Shown in pieces: positions 33,487-43,032 of a stretch of DNA of 64,000 nt (position 1 is the stretch's first letter; each line of letters starts with the position of its first letter). A model generated the notes under the pieces. That model was not told the DNA's origin, ran no database searches, and was given only the letters and a program-made list of their open reading frames with translations. Origin of the DNA: Solirubrobacter sp963798325 (GTDB taxonomy: Bacteria; Actinomycetota; Thermoleophilia; Solirubrobacterales; Solirubrobacteraceae); NCBI GenBank assembly GCA_963798325.1, contig CAWCSS010000003.1, forward strand, positions 372,001-436,000, in the 5' to 3' direction. Position numbers and translations under genes: made by a program.

Positions 33487-35572
33487 GCTGCACCTGGACG
33501 GTCCCGGTCAGGCCGGGCTGGCCGTTCAGGCCCGGGTCGGTGTAGCTGACCCCGAAGATCGCGCTGAGGTTCGCGGCGCCGGCGTGGCCGGAGTCCAGCG
33601 GCGTCGTGATCGAGCCCGAGCACCCCGCGGTCGCGGACTGCGGGTGGCCGTGCTGTTCGTGGCCGAGCACGTAGGACACGATGACCTTGTTGCAGTCCAC
33701 CGGCTGATCGTCGGTGACCGTGACCGTGTAGGTCACGGTATCGCCGAAGTGGAACGGATCGCCCGCCTTCGGCGACGTGATGGCCAGGGCGATCACCGGC
33801 GGCTGGTTGCCGACCAGCACCGGCGCATAGGCCGAGGCCGATCGCCCGGTCGTGTCGGTCACCCGCAGCGTCGGGTTGTAGGACCCGTTCTTGGTGAACG
33901 TGTGGCTCGGGTTCGGCCGATGCGAGTCGATCTTGCCGTCGCCGTCGAAGTCCCAGTCGAAAGAGAGCTTGTCGCCGTCGAGGTCCCCCGTCCCGGAACT
34001 GGAGAAGGCCACCGTGAGCGGGGCCTGCCCGCCGCCGGGCGTCGCCGCGACCTTGACCAGCGGCGTGTGGTTGCCGCGCACGAAGTTGATCTTCGACAGT
34101 GCCGCGTCGGGGTTCTCGTCGAAGTACCCGTCGCCGTACTCGAGCACGTACAGCGCGCCGTCAGGCCCGAACTCCATGTCCATCGGGTTGTCGACCCACG
34201 CGGTCAGGTTGAACGGGAAGATCCCGGATAGACCGCGCTGCTTGTTCAGCCGCATCTCCTTGATGTAGTCGCGCGTCCACTCGTAGAACAGCGGCTTCCC
34301 GTCGTAGTACTTCGGGAACTTGAACACCGACTTGTTGCGCTTCTCGTAGACGTACGCCGGGCCGCCCATCGGCGCGATGCCGCCCTCGCCCTCGGGGCCT
34401 TCCTCCTCCAGCTGCGGGAAGTGCGGGGACGGCAGGTAGGAGTACCAGACGTCCGGGCGCGCGACCGGCGGAAGCGTCTTGAGGCCGGTGTTGTGCGGCG
34501 AGTCGTTGGTCGGTCTGCCCTTGCAGTCAAACGGCGAGCCCGACGTCTTGGTGGCGAAGTCGTAGTCGACGTACGGCAGGTTCGGCGTCACGCAGTACGG
34601 CCAGCCATAGTTGGCCGCCTTCTTGATGTTGATCCAGCGGCCGTGACCAGCCGGGCCGCGCTTGGGATCGGGCTTGTCGGCGTCCGGCGAGTAATCGCCC
34701 ACGTAGACGTCGCCATTGGCGCGGTTGACCGCGAACCGGTACGGGTTGCGCAGCCCCATCGCGTAGATCTCGGGCCTGGTCTTCGCCTTGCCCTTCGGGA
34801 ACAGGTTGCCCTTCGGGATCGTGTAGCCGCCCTTGTGAGCCTTGGGCCGAATCCGGAGGATCTTGCCGCGCAGGTCGTTCGTGTTGCCGGCGCTGCGGCG
34901 AGCATCGAAGACCGGATTGCGATTCGCGGAGTCGTCGAGCGGCGCGTACCCGTCCGAGGAGAACGGGTTCGAGTCATCGCCCGTGGACAGATAGAGATTC
35001 CCGGCGTCGTCGAAGTCGATGTTGCCGCCGACGTGGCAGCACATGCCGCGATCGACCGGCACCTGCAGGATCTTCTGCTCGGTCTTCTGGGCGACCTTGT
35101 CACCCCTGAGCTTCATCCGCGAGAGCTGCAGATGGCCCTTGAAGCGCGCGAACTGAGCCGGCGTCCCGTACTCGGGCGCGTCGCCCTCGTTGAGCGCCGG
35201 CGTCTTCGGATCATCCGCGGGCGTCTTCAGCGGCGGCGAGTAATAGACGTAGATCCAGTGGTTGGTCTCGAAGTCCGGGTCGACCGCGACGTTCTGCAGC
35301 CCTTCCTCGTCGTGCTGATAGACGTCGAGCGTCGCCGCCAGCGTGTTCAGCCCGCTCACCGGGTCATAGATCCGGATTTCCCCCTGCCGCGTCGTATGCA
35401 GCACCCGCCCATCGGGCAGCACCGCCAGATTCATCGGCTCGCCCGGATAGTCGTCCAGGATCACCTTCTCGAACGACGAAGCCGGCGGCGGCGACCCCTG
35501 CGCCGCTGCCAACGACGGCACGGCGAGCACCGCCCCAACTGCCAATGCGGCCGCAAAACTCGGCTTGCGCAT
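33464..35572 (-). CDS. Secreted PQQ-dependent sugar dehydrogenase-like protein with PKD domain
   Basis: The 702-aa exported protein has a signal peptide (FAAALAVGAVLAVPSLAAAQ). A six-bladed beta-propeller of the soluble glucose/sorbosone dehydrogenase family (about 35-490) follows, with the usual starts EPMNLAVLPDGRVLHTTRQG, DEEGLQNVAVDPDF, GLRNPYRFAVN and MEFGPDGALYVLEYGDG. A PKD domain (about 510-590: LSFDWDFDGDGKIDS, HTFTKNGSYNPTLRVTD) and a final beta-rich domain come after. GGGAGGAGAGAG precedes the ATG. It may oxidise sugars outside the membrane with PQQ, but related plant/bacterial HHIP-like propellers have other roles, so activity is uncertain. Confidence 0.85.
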   Translation of the reverse strand: MRKPSFAAALAVGAVLAVPSLAAAQGSPPPASSFEKVILDDYPGEPMNLAVLPDGRVLHTTRQGEIRIYDPVSGLNTLAATLDVYQHDEEGLQNVAVDPDFETNHWIYVYYSPPLKTPADDPKTPALNEGDAPEYGTPAQFARFKGHLQLSRMKLRGDKVAQKTEQKILQVPVDRGMCCHVGGNIDFDDAGNLYLSTGDDSNPFSSDGYAPLDDSANRNPVFDARRSAGNTNDLRGKILRIRPKAHKGGYTIPKGNLFPKGKAKTRPEIYAMGLRNPYRFAVNRANGDVYVGDYSPDADKPDPKRGPAGHGRWINIKKAANYGWPYCVTPNLPYVDYDFATKTSGSPFDCKGRPTNDSPHNTGLKTLPPVARPDVWYSYLPSPHFPQLEEEGPEGEGGIAPMGGPAYVYEKRNKSVFKFPKYYDGKPLFYEWTRDYIKEMRLNKQRGLSGIFPFNLTAWVDNPMDMEFGPDGALYVLEYGDGYFDENPDAALSKINFVRGNHTPLVKVAATPGGGQAPLTVAFSSSGTGDLDGDKLSFDWDFDGDGKIDSHRPNPSHTFTKNGSYNPTLRVTDTTGRSASAYAPVLVGNQPPVIALAITSPKAGDPFHFGDTVTYTVTVTDDQPVDCNKVIVSYVLGHEQHGHPQSATAGCSGSITTPLDSGHAGAANLSAIFGVSYTDPGLNGQPGLTGTVQVQLTPPETP

Positions 35573-35644
35573 CTCTCTCCTCCCGTGGTTAAACGCCCCG
35601 CGTGAGGTCTTTAGCCATTTCTCAGGCAGATCTAACGTCCGAGT

Positions 35645-35678
35645 AAGAAAAGGGCCCGCATCTCGCGATGCGGGCCCT
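35645..35678 (-). terminator. Rho-independent terminator of tRNA-Asn
   Basis: On the minus strand AGGGCCCGCAT pairs perfectly with ATGCGGGCCCT over 11 bases around a six-base loop, followed by TTTTCTTA. It lies just downstream of the tRNA-Asn gene and is the only classical U-tailed terminator I see in the window. Confidence 0.85.
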
Positions 35679-35684
35679 TGGAAG

Positions 35685-35756
<72 letters not shown>

Positions 35757-35772
35757 AGGTGTCTTACTCGTA

Positions 35773-36466
35773 CTACCCGCAATCGCTCTCCGGCGTCGAC
35801 AATGTCAGCCGACCAGCCTCGACCATCGCGTGGCAGTTCGCGCACAGTAGCACGCACTTCCGGGCCTCAGAACGCAAACGGGCGATCGAGCGCGTGATTC
35901 CCTGGCCGCTCAGCTCGAACGCCTTCCGCGTCGGATCGCGGTGGTGAAAGTGGAGTGCGCCGACGTACGCGTCGAAGCCGCAGGCGACGCACCTTCCGCC
36001 GGCCTCTTCGACCAGCATCTCCTTGAGGCGGCGACGCCGATCCGTCACCGCGTCGATGTTGCACCGCGCGCATCGGTACTGGCCGCCCACACCAACACGA
36101 ACGTACGGGCCCCAACCATGACGAGCGCATTCGCGCAGGAGCTCGGTCCGGGCGCGGACCGTCGCGGCGCGCATACCGGGCCGGCTGCGTTTTCATCCCG
36201 TAGCGCCGGAGCCAATGCCGAATCGTGGTTGCGCTCACGTCGCATCTCGCGGCGATCTGGCGGACCGATAGACCGTCCTCGACGAACACGCGCAGCGCTT
36301 CGCGATCAATGCCGCCGCGCGCCGCGTGTCGTTGCGCATGCTGCGACGTGAGTCCGTGCTTGTTGACCCAGTAGGCGACCGTCGACGCCGGGCGGCCGAG
36401 CTCGCGCGCGATCGACTCGATCGAGCGGCCTGCTTCGAGCTTCGCGGCAAGGACTGACCGATCCAT
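35773..36466 (-). CDS. HNH endonuclease with N-terminal helix-turn-helix modules (frameshifted)
   Basis: The N-terminal frame (36466 down to about 36185) encodes two resolvase-like HTH units, GRSIESIARELGRPASTVAY and DGLSVRQIAARCDVSATTIR. A one-base insertion near 36180 moves the rest into another frame, open from an ATG at 36174, with zinc cysteines YRCARCNIDAV, RCVACGFDAYVGALHFHHRD and CVLLCANCHAMVEAG, a full HNH nuclease. As given, two proteins would be made. HNH-HTH genes often travel as homing or free-standing nucleases, and this one sits 17 bases beyond a tRNA gene, a classic landing site. No transposase or repeats flank it. Confidence 0.78.
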
Positions 36467-36502
36467 GACGATACGAACACTAGTTCGTACGCCGGACGGA
36501 AA

Positions 36503-38737
36503 TCAGGTCAGCCGATGACGGATTTCCTCGAGGACCTTCTGGCGCTCCGTGGCCAGCTCGCGCACGCCCGTCGCGCCCGTGATGCGCGCTTGCGAGATCT
36601 GCCGCTCGAGCCGGTACAGCTCCAACTGGAGCGCCTCCAGCTCGAGTTTGGCCGGCGTGGCCTCGAGCATGTCGGCCTGGACGCGCAGGGCGGCGACGAT
36701 GTGAGCGAGCGCGTTGTCGCCCGAGGGGAGCTCCGCGATCGCGTTGTTGAGCCGTCCGCGCAGGTACGCGGCGGCCTGCCGGGTCGCGGGCGTCGAGAAG
36801 AAGTCGTCGATGTCCCAATCCGCGAGGCGTTTCTCGCCCACGTCAGGCAGTGCAAGGCAGTACGCCAGGAACGCCCGCTCGCTCTTCTCGGTGCGGGCGA
36901 GGGCCGCGCGCGGGTCCAGCGGCTCAGGTGGCGGGGTCGGCCCGCGGAAGCGATCACGGCCGCCGCCTCGACGCTGGCGGTCGCCGCCGCGGCCGTTGTT
37001 CCCGCCGCGCCCGGTCCATGGCTGCTGGCGTGGGCCCCAGTCGCGGCCGCCTTCGCCTCGACCGCCCCACCCGGGGTCGCTCGGAGGTGTCCAGCCGGCG
37101 CTCGGGGCCCCACCCGGGGTCCAGCCGGCGCTCGGGGAGCCACCTGGCGGCCAGCCGGCGTTCCCGGGGTCGCCCCCGGGCGCCCCCTGCGGGGTGCTCG
37201 GCTGCGACGGCGCATTGGCGGGCGCGCCACCCCAGTCTCCGGGGTCCTCGTCGGCCCCGGAGAAGCCGTCCCACTCCGGTGGCGGTGGCTCTTCGATCCC
37301 GCCCGCACCCGGCGCTGATGCCTGAGCGGGCCGCGATGGCTGCGGATGGCGGCCGGCAGGCGGGCCAGGAGCCGGACGCGACGGCCGTTGCAGCTGCGGC
37401 CGCTGTGGCGCAGGGCGCTGGGCAGGAGGAGGCGGCGGCTGGCGCAGCACCTCGTTGACCAGCGACTCGCCCAGCCCGAGCCGGCCGGCGACCAGGCGCA
37501 CGAGCTCCTCGCGCAGCACGCTGGGCGCCAACCCGGCGATCGCCTGCGCGGCGGCGGCGAGGATCTCGTCCGTCGACGCGTCCGGAAGATCCAGCGCGCG
37601 CTCGACCTCGAAACGCTCGATCGGCACCGCGTCCTCGAGCAGCGCTCGCATCGTCTCCGCGCCCGAGCGCTGCACGACGTCCGCGGGGTCCTCGCCTGGC
37701 GGCAGGCGCACGATCCGGAACTCGACACCGCGCGTGGAGCGGCTCTTGTTGTGGGTGCGCAGAGACGCGATGCCTTTGGCCACCGACTCCTGTCCGGCGC
37801 GATCCGGGTCCTGGCAGAACAGCGCCTTCGGCGCCAGCCGGGCGATCGCCTCGACCTGTGGGTCCGTCAGCGCCGTCCCCATCTGGGCGACGGTCTCGGG
37901 CACACCCGCCTGATGCAGGGCGATGACGTCCGTGTAGCCCTCGACGAGGACCACGCGGCCCGCCTTCGCCGCCGCGGCGCGCGCCATGTCCGCCCCGTAG
38001 ACGATCCGGCCCTTGTGGAAGAGCTCGCTCTCGGACGTGTTCAGGTACTTCGGCTTGTCCTCGGCGCTCATCGCCCGCGCGCCGAACCCGAGCACCCGGC
38101 CGCGCTCGTCGGTCAACGGGAACGTGACGCGCCCGCGGAAGCGGTCGATCAATCCACGCTTCCCGCGCTGCGCCAGCCCGGCGGCCAGCAGCTCCTCATC
38201 CGTGTACCCGTTGCGCTTCGAACCCGTGACCACGCGCTCCCACGCGTCCGGTGCGAAGCCGACGCGATACGCGCGCAGCGCGCCTTCCTCGAGCCCGCGG
38301 GAGACCAGATACTCGCGCGCGGCGGCGGCCTCCGGCGACTCCCACAGCACACGCACGTAGTACGCGGCGGTGCGTTCGAGCAGCGCGAACAGGCGCTCAC
38401 GACGCTGGCGCTTGGCGGCGTCGCGCGGGTCCTCGCTCTCGCGCTCGAGCGTGACGCGATAGCGCTCGGCCAGCGACTCCAGCGCCCCGGTGAAGTCCAG
38501 GCCCTCCGTCTCCATGACGAACTTGAAGACGTCGCCGCCCGCACCGCAGCCGAAGCAGTAATAGACCTTCTCGGACGGGTTGATGCCGAACGACGGCGAG
38601 CGCTCGTCGTGGAACGGGCACAGGCCCTCCAGCCGCGCCACGCCGGAGCGCTTGAGCTCCGTACGGGCGCCGACGATCTCCGCGAAGTCGGCGGCGTCGC
38701 GGACGCGTTCCTTGGACTCGTCCGTGTAGCGCGCCAT
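36503..38737 (-). CDS. dnaG: DNA primase
   Basis: The 744-aa primase synthesises RNA primers at the fork. The zinc-binding domain has C40, H43, C61 and C64 (LCPFHDERSPSF, YYCFGCGAGGD). The TOPRIM core has VVLVEGYTDVIALHQAGVPE and LFCQDPDRAGQE. A Pro/Gly/Gln/Trp-rich disordered linker of about 170 residues with SAGWTPGG repeats follows, then a helical C-terminal domain that should contact DnaB helicase. It is longer than usual (~600 aa) because of the linker. The ATG at 38735-38737 overlaps the dgt stop by one base (TGATG), so the two are coupled. Confidence 0.93.
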   Translation of the reverse strand: MARYTDESKERVRDAADFAEIVGARTELKRSGVARLEGLCPFHDERSPSFGINPSEKVYYCFGCGAGGDVFKFVMETEGLDFTGALESLAERYRVTLERESEDPRDAAKRQRRERLFALLERTAAYYVRVLWESPEAAAAREYLVSRGLEEGALRAYRVGFAPDAWERVVTGSKRNGYTDEELLAAGLAQRGKRGLIDRFRGRVTFPLTDERGRVLGFGARAMSAEDKPKYLNTSESELFHKGRIVYGADMARAAAAKAGRVVLVEGYTDVIALHQAGVPETVAQMGTALTDPQVEAIARLAPKALFCQDPDRAGQESVAKGIASLRTHNKSRSTRGVEFRIVRLPPGEDPADVVQRSGAETMRALLEDAVPIERFEVERALDLPDASTDEILAAAAQAIAGLAPSVLREELVRLVAGRLGLGESLVNEVLRQPPPPPAQRPAPQRPQLQRPSRPAPGPPAGRHPQPSRPAQASAPGAGGIEEPPPPEWDGFSGADEDPGDWGGAPANAPSQPSTPQGAPGGDPGNAGWPPGGSPSAGWTPGGAPSAGWTPPSDPGWGGRGEGGRDWGPRQQPWTGRGGNNGRGGDRQRRGGGRDRFRGPTPPPEPLDPRAALARTEKSERAFLAYCLALPDVGEKRLADWDIDDFFSTPATRQAAAYLRGRLNNAIAELPSGDNALAHIVAALRVQADMLEATPAKLELEALQLELYRLERQISQARITGATGVRELATERQKVLEEIRHRLT

Positions 38738-39744
38738 CAGAGCGCGAGGCCCTGCGGGACGAAGCGCTCGGTCCAGGCGCGGATGGCGAAACGGTCGGTC
38801 ATTCCGGCGAGGTAGTCGATCACGCGCTCGTCCATCTGACCGTCGCCGGGTGGGAGCTCCTCCGGGTGCTCGCAGAACCACTCGAAGAGGCCGTGCAGGA
38901 CCCGGTCGATCTTCGCGTGCTCGGCACGCTGTCTCGTCCCCAGGTACACGCGCTCGAACATGAACGAGCGCAGGCTCAGCATCGCGCGGCCGACGGTGGT
39001 GCCCTGCACGATGTCCCCAGCCTGCTCGGAGTGCTCCACGAGGTCGTGGACGAGCGTGTCGATGCGCGCGGCGCCGGTTGGCCCGAGGATCGCGATCTCC
39101 TCCAGCGGGAGGTCGTCGGGCGCGAGCACCCCCGCCCGCAGCGCGTCGTCGATGTCGTGGTTGATGTAGGCGATCCGGTCGACGAGGCGGACGATCTTGC
39201 CCTCGAGCGTCGCCGGCTCGCCGGCGCCTGAGCTGTGGCGCAGGATGCCGTCGCGGACGGGCTCGGTCAGGTTCAGGCCCTCGAGCACGCTGACCACCCG
39301 CAGCGAGTGCTCGTTGTGCCGGAAGCCGCGGCCGAAGCGCTCCCGGCCGGCCCGGTCGAGGACGTCCTCGCCGATGTGACCGAAGGGTGGGTGCCCGACG
39401 TCATGGCCGAGCCCGATCGCCTCCGTGAGGTCCTCGTTCAGGCGCAGAGCCCGCGCGACGGTGCGGCTGATCCCGGTGACCTCGAGCGTGTGCGTCAGCC
39501 GTGTCCGGTAGTGGTCGCCCTCAGGCGCCACGAAGACCTGCGTCTTGTGCTTCAGGCGCCGGAACGCCTTGCAGTGCACGATCCGGTCGCGGTCGCGCTG
39601 GAAGGGCGTGCGCAGACCGCAGTCGGGCTCCGGGACCACGCGTCGCGCCGGGTAGGAGGGCGTGGCCAGCGGCGACAGCCACGCGGCCTCTCGCGCCTGC
39701 TGGGCGCTGGCGAAGTCGCTGACGGTCGCGGACACACCAGTCAT
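38737..39744 (-). CDS. dgt: Deoxyguanosinetriphosphate triphosphohydrolase-like protein
   Basis: The 335-aa HD-domain phosphohydrolase has metal-binding motifs YRTRLTHTLEVTGISRTVAR and AIGLGHDVGHPPFGHIGED, with the preceding FRRLKHKTQVFV typical of dNTPases. It removes triphosphate from dNTPs and so trims nucleotide pools. The ATG at 39742-39744 is chosen to give MTGVSATVSDF; earlier in-frame codons lack family support. It is coupled to dnaG, a common actinobacterial pairing. A GCAAAGT-type motif lies 40-60 bases upstream. Confidence 0.9.
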   Translation of the reverse strand: MTGVSATVSDFASAQQAREAAWLSPLATPSYPARRVVPEPDCGLRTPFQRDRDRIVHCKAFRRLKHKTQVFVAPEGDHYRTRLTHTLEVTGISRTVARALRLNEDLTEAIGLGHDVGHPPFGHIGEDVLDRAGRERFGRGFRHNEHSLRVVSVLEGLNLTEPVRDGILRHSSGAGEPATLEGKIVRLVDRIAYINHDIDDALRAGVLAPDDLPLEEIAILGPTGAARIDTLVHDLVEHSEQAGDIVQGTTVGRAMLSLRSFMFERVYLGTRQRAEHAKIDRVLHGLFEWFCEHPEELPPGDGQMDERVIDYLAGMTDRFAIRAWTERFVPQGLAL

Positions 39745-39778
39745 TCTGACCGGCGGCGAAGTCGGAATCCCGGGACTT

Positions 39779-39803
39779 CGCAAAGTCGGTGCAAAGTCTT
39801 TAC
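39779..39803. promoter_or_regulatory. Direct repeat GCAAAGTC upstream of dgt-dnaG
   Basis: GCAAAGTC occurs twice 11 bases apart (39780-39787 and 39791-39798) in the 60-bp gap upstream of dgt. The stretch GGTGCAAAGTCTTTAC nearly matches GGTGCAAAGTTCTTAC upstream of recN. Both target genes concern DNA maintenance. A shared operator or promoter is inferred. Confidence 0.35.
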
Positions 39804-42485
39804 CTACGCGTCGGCCCAGGAGCGATCGTCGCGGTGGATGATCGCCGCCTGGGCGGCGGCCACCCGCGCGATCGGCACCCGGAACGGCGAGCAGGACACA
39901 TAGTCGAGCCCGGCCATGTGGAAGAACTCGATCGAGTCCGGGTCTCCCCCGTGCTCGCCGCAGATGCCGAGCTTGAGATCCGGCCGCGCTTCGCGCCCGA
40001 CCCACGCCGCCAGACGCACGAGCCAGCCGACGCCCGGCTTGTCGATCGTCTCGAACGGCGAGCGGTCGATGATCTTGCGCTCCATGTAGGCGGGCACGAA
40101 CTTCGACTCCACGTCATCGCGCGAGAATCCGAGCGCCGTCTGGGTCAGGTCATTTGTGCCAAAAGAGAAGAAATCTGCAAATTTTGCGATCCGATCTGCA
40201 ACAAAACACGCACGGGGGAGCTCGATCATGGTCCCGACGGTGTAGTCCTCCGTCGCGTGCAGCCCCTCCTCGTCCCCGATCCGGACCACGAGCTCGCGCA
40301 TGATCTCGATCTCCTGCTCGTAATCGACGAGCGGGATCATGATCTCGGGGTGCGGAGGCTCGTCCATGGCCTTCGCGGCACGCAGGATCGCGTGGACCTG
40401 CATCTCGTAGATCTCGGGGTAGAGGATCCCGAGCCGGCAGCCGCGGGTGCCGAGCATCGGGTTCTCCTCGGAGATGCGCTCGGTCGTCTCCAGCAGTCGT
40501 TCGAGCTCGTCGAGGTCGTCTGAATGCTCGATCCGCGCGCGTTCGACCTGCGCCGCCAGGTCCGGCAGGTCCGGGAGAAACTCGTGCAGTGGCGGGTCCA
40601 GCAGGCGGATCGTCACCGGCAGGCCCTTCATCGCCTCGAACAGGCCCTCGAAGTCCTCCTGCTGCAGGGGAAGCAGGTCCGCGAGCGCGTCTCGGCGCGC
40701 ATCGCGGTCGCCGGCCATGATCATCTTGCGCATCTTCGGCTGGCGGTCTTCGGCCATGAACATGTGCTCGGTGCGGCACAGGCCAATGCCCGCCGCGCCC
40801 AATTCGCGCGCCTTCTTGGCGTCCTGTGGCGTGTCCGCGTTCGCCCGCACGCCCAACCGGCGCGTGTCGTCCGCCCATTGCAGGACGGTGTCGAAGGCTT
40901 TGAGGATCTCGTCGAAGGCCGGGTCTTCGGTGGGGTCTACAAGCGGCACGTCGTCGAGCGTCACCTCGCCGTTGGTGCCATTGATGGCGATGAAGTCGCC
41001 CGCCTTGATCTTGCGGTCACCGACGTGGATGACGCGCTGCTCGAGGTTGATCTTCAGCTCGGAGGCGGCGGTGACGCAGGGCACGCCCATGCCGCGAGCG
41101 ACCAGTGCGGCGTGGCTGGCCTTGCCGCCGAGGCTGGTGAGGATGCCCTTGGCGGCGTGGAAGCCGGCGACGTCGTTGGCGTTGGTGTCGGGGCGAACGA
41201 GCACGACGGCCCTGCCCTCGGCGGCGGCCTCGACGGCCTCCTGGGCGCTGAAGACGACCTCGCCCTTGGCGCCGCCGGGCGCGGCGGGCACGCCCTTGGC
41301 GATGACCTCGTACTCGGCCTTGGGATCGAAGGTCTCGACCAGCAACGCCGTGAGCATCTCGGCGTCGACGGTCATCAGCGCGTCGTCCTGGCTGAGCAGC
41401 CCCTCTTCGACGGCATCGCGGGCGAAGCGGACCGCGGCCTGGGCCGGGCGCTTGGCGTTGCGGGTCTGGAGCATGAAGAGCTGCCCGTCCTCAACCGTGA
41501 ACTCGGTGTCCTGCATGTCCCCGTAGTGCTTCTCGAGCGTGCTGAGGATGTCCATCAGCTGCTCATGGGCCTTCGGGAGCCAGTCCTTCATCTCCTTGAT
41601 GTCGCGCGGCGTGCGGGCGCCGGAGACGACGTCCTCGCCCTGGGCGTTGGGCAGGAAGTCGCCGGACGGCTCGGGCGCTCCGGTGACCTCGTCGCGGCTG
41701 AACGCGACGCCCGATCCGGACGTGTCGCCCTTGTTGCCGAAGACCATCTGCTGGACGTTGACCGCGGTGCCCCACTCGTCGGGGATGCGGTTGATGCGCC
41801 GGTACTCGATGGCGCGATCGCCGGTCCAGGAGTCAAAGACGGCGCGGATCGCGAGCCGGAGCTGCTCCTTCGGATCCTGCGGGAAGTCCTCGTCCGTGTG
41901 CTCCTTGTAGAGCACCTTGAAGCGGTCGACGAGCTCCTTCAGCGCATCCGTGTCGAGGTCGGTGTCCTCTTGCACGCCCCGGTCGGACTTGACCTCGGCG
42001 ATCGCCTTCTCGAACGCCTCACCGTCGATCCCGCGGGAGACGTTGCCGAACATCTGCACGAACCGCCGGTAGGAGTCCCACGCGAAGCGCGGGTTCTCGG
42101 TGGCCTTGGCGAGCCCTTCGACCGACGTGTCGTTCATCCCGAGGTTGAGGACGGTGTTGAGCATGCCGGGCATCGATTCGCGGGCACCGGAGCGGACGCT
42201 GACCAGCAGCGGATCGTCGTCGTCACCCAGGTGCTTGCCCGTGTGCTCCTGCAGGCGCTCAAGCGCGTCGGCGACCTGATCGGCCATGCCGTCCGGTTCC
42301 TCTTGGCCCGCGTTCATGTACGCGACGCAGGCCTCGGTGGTGATCGTGAAACCGGCGGGCACCCGATCAGGGCCGAGCACCCGGGTCATCTCCGCCACAT
42401 TCGCGCCCTTGCCGCCCAGCAGGTCGCGCATGTCCTTCGAACCCTCGGCGAAGTCGTACACCCACTTGTCGTCGTCTTTGGCCAT
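39804..42485 (-). CDS. ppdK: Pyruvate, phosphate dikinase
   Basis: The 893-aa enzyme interconverts pyruvate + ATP + phosphate and PEP + AMP + PPi. Domains: N-terminal ATP-grasp (KDMRDLLGGKGANVAEMTRV, up to ~340), the phospho-histidine domain with GGKASHAALVARGMGVPC (~450), and the C-terminal PEP/pyruvate barrel (GIGLCRTEHMFM, FFSFGTNDLTQTALG, LGICGEHGGDP). Full length, no interruption. Codons for residues ~757-779 are strikingly AT-rich compared with the rest. It works with the por operon at the pyruvate node. It is transcribed in the same direction as dgt-dnaG, 60 bases upstream of dgt. Confidence 0.95.
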   Translation of the reverse strand: MAKDDDKWVYDFAEGSKDMRDLLGGKGANVAEMTRVLGPDRVPAGFTITTEACVAYMNAGQEEPDGMADQVADALERLQEHTGKHLGDDDDPLLVSVRSGARESMPGMLNTVLNLGMNDTSVEGLAKATENPRFAWDSYRRFVQMFGNVSRGIDGEAFEKAIAEVKSDRGVQEDTDLDTDALKELVDRFKVLYKEHTDEDFPQDPKEQLRLAIRAVFDSWTGDRAIEYRRINRIPDEWGTAVNVQQMVFGNKGDTSGSGVAFSRDEVTGAPEPSGDFLPNAQGEDVVSGARTPRDIKEMKDWLPKAHEQLMDILSTLEKHYGDMQDTEFTVEDGQLFMLQTRNAKRPAQAAVRFARDAVEEGLLSQDDALMTVDAEMLTALLVETFDPKAEYEVIAKGVPAAPGGAKGEVVFSAQEAVEAAAEGRAVVLVRPDTNANDVAGFHAAKGILTSLGGKASHAALVARGMGVPCVTAASELKINLEQRVIHVGDRKIKAGDFIAINGTNGEVTLDDVPLVDPTEDPAFDEILKAFDTVLQWADDTRRLGVRANADTPQDAKKARELGAAGIGLCRTEHMFMAEDRQPKMRKMIMAGDRDARRDALADLLPLQQEDFEGLFEAMKGLPVTIRLLDPPLHEFLPDLPDLAAQVERARIEHSDDLDELERLLETTERISEENPMLGTRGCRLGILYPEIYEMQVHAILRAAKAMDEPPHPEIMIPLVDYEQEIEIMRELVVRIGDEEGLHATEDYTVGTMIELPRACFVADRIAKFADFFSFGTNDLTQTALGFSRDDVESKFVPAYMERKIIDRSPFETIDKPGVGWLVRLAAWVGREARPDLKLGICGEHGGDPDSIEFFHMAGLDYVSCSPFRVPIARVAAAQAAIIHRDDRSWADA

Positions 42486-42488
42486 GGC

Positions 42489-42875
42489 TCAGAACACCCG
42501 TTGCCTTTCGACGGAGACGGTGAAACCGTGGTTGGACCGCGTGCTCCGGCACGTCATGCCCGTCGTGCGAGACGTGCACCGCAGGCTGCCGAACTTCGTG
42601 GTCCTGCCGTAGGCGAGCTTGCGCGCCTTCGGGTCACGGACCGTGTCGGTGATCTTGATCCGCTTGCCCTTGCCGGTCTCGGTGAGCGTGACCGCGCGGT
42701 CGCTGCCGTTCCACTCGCAGCGGACGAACCGTGGGGTCTCCGCGTCGGAGTAGAACGCGCAGGCGAGCTTGCCGGACGGCGACTGGAACGCGCGATAGGC
42801 CGCGTCCGCGGTGGCCGGCGCCAGCAGGGCGACAGCGGCGGACACGACGACGGCAACACGAGCACCCTGGGCCAT
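42489..42875 (-). CDS. Small secreted protein, function unknown (DUF6636-like)
   Basis: The 128-aa protein has a clear signal peptide (RVAVVVSAAVALLAPATADA, cleavage before AYRAF). The mature part has four cysteines that could form two disulfides (LACAFYSD, RFVRCEWNG, LRCTSRTTGMTCRS). The layout FQSPSGKLACAFY recalls short secreted actinobacterial proteins of unknown role. The ATG at 42873-42875 is used. It sits three bases upstream of ppdK's start on the same strand, so they may be cotranscribed, though a functional link is not obvious. Confidence 0.75.
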   Translation of the reverse strand: MAQGARVAVVVSAAVALLAPATADAAYRAFQSPSGKLACAFYSDAETPRFVRCEWNGSDRAVTLTETGKGKRIKITDTVRDPKARKLAYGRTTKFGSLRCTSRTTGMTCRSTRSNHGFTVSVERQRVF

Positions 42876-43032
42876 GACGTCCGCCAGCCTATAGGCCCTC
42901 GCGGGAGCGACGGCGCACCGCGCTTCCGAGCCGCTCGCGGGCGAGCCCCACCTTGAGTCGCGGCACGAGCTCCGTGGATCGTCGCGTCGGCCGGTCGAGG
43001 GCACCGGCCGCGCTTCGGCATGGCCGCGGTCG

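Noticed and set aside
36515..38815. Long plus-strand frames opposite dnaG
   Set aside because: High GC gives long antisense frames; the minus strand encodes an unambiguous primase with zinc finger and TOPRIM motifs.
40524..42956. 810-codon plus-strand frame opposite ppdK
   Set aside because: The composition is a mirror of the dikinase codons (Asp/Val/His/Gly-rich), with no domain; it is a shadow of a conserved gene.
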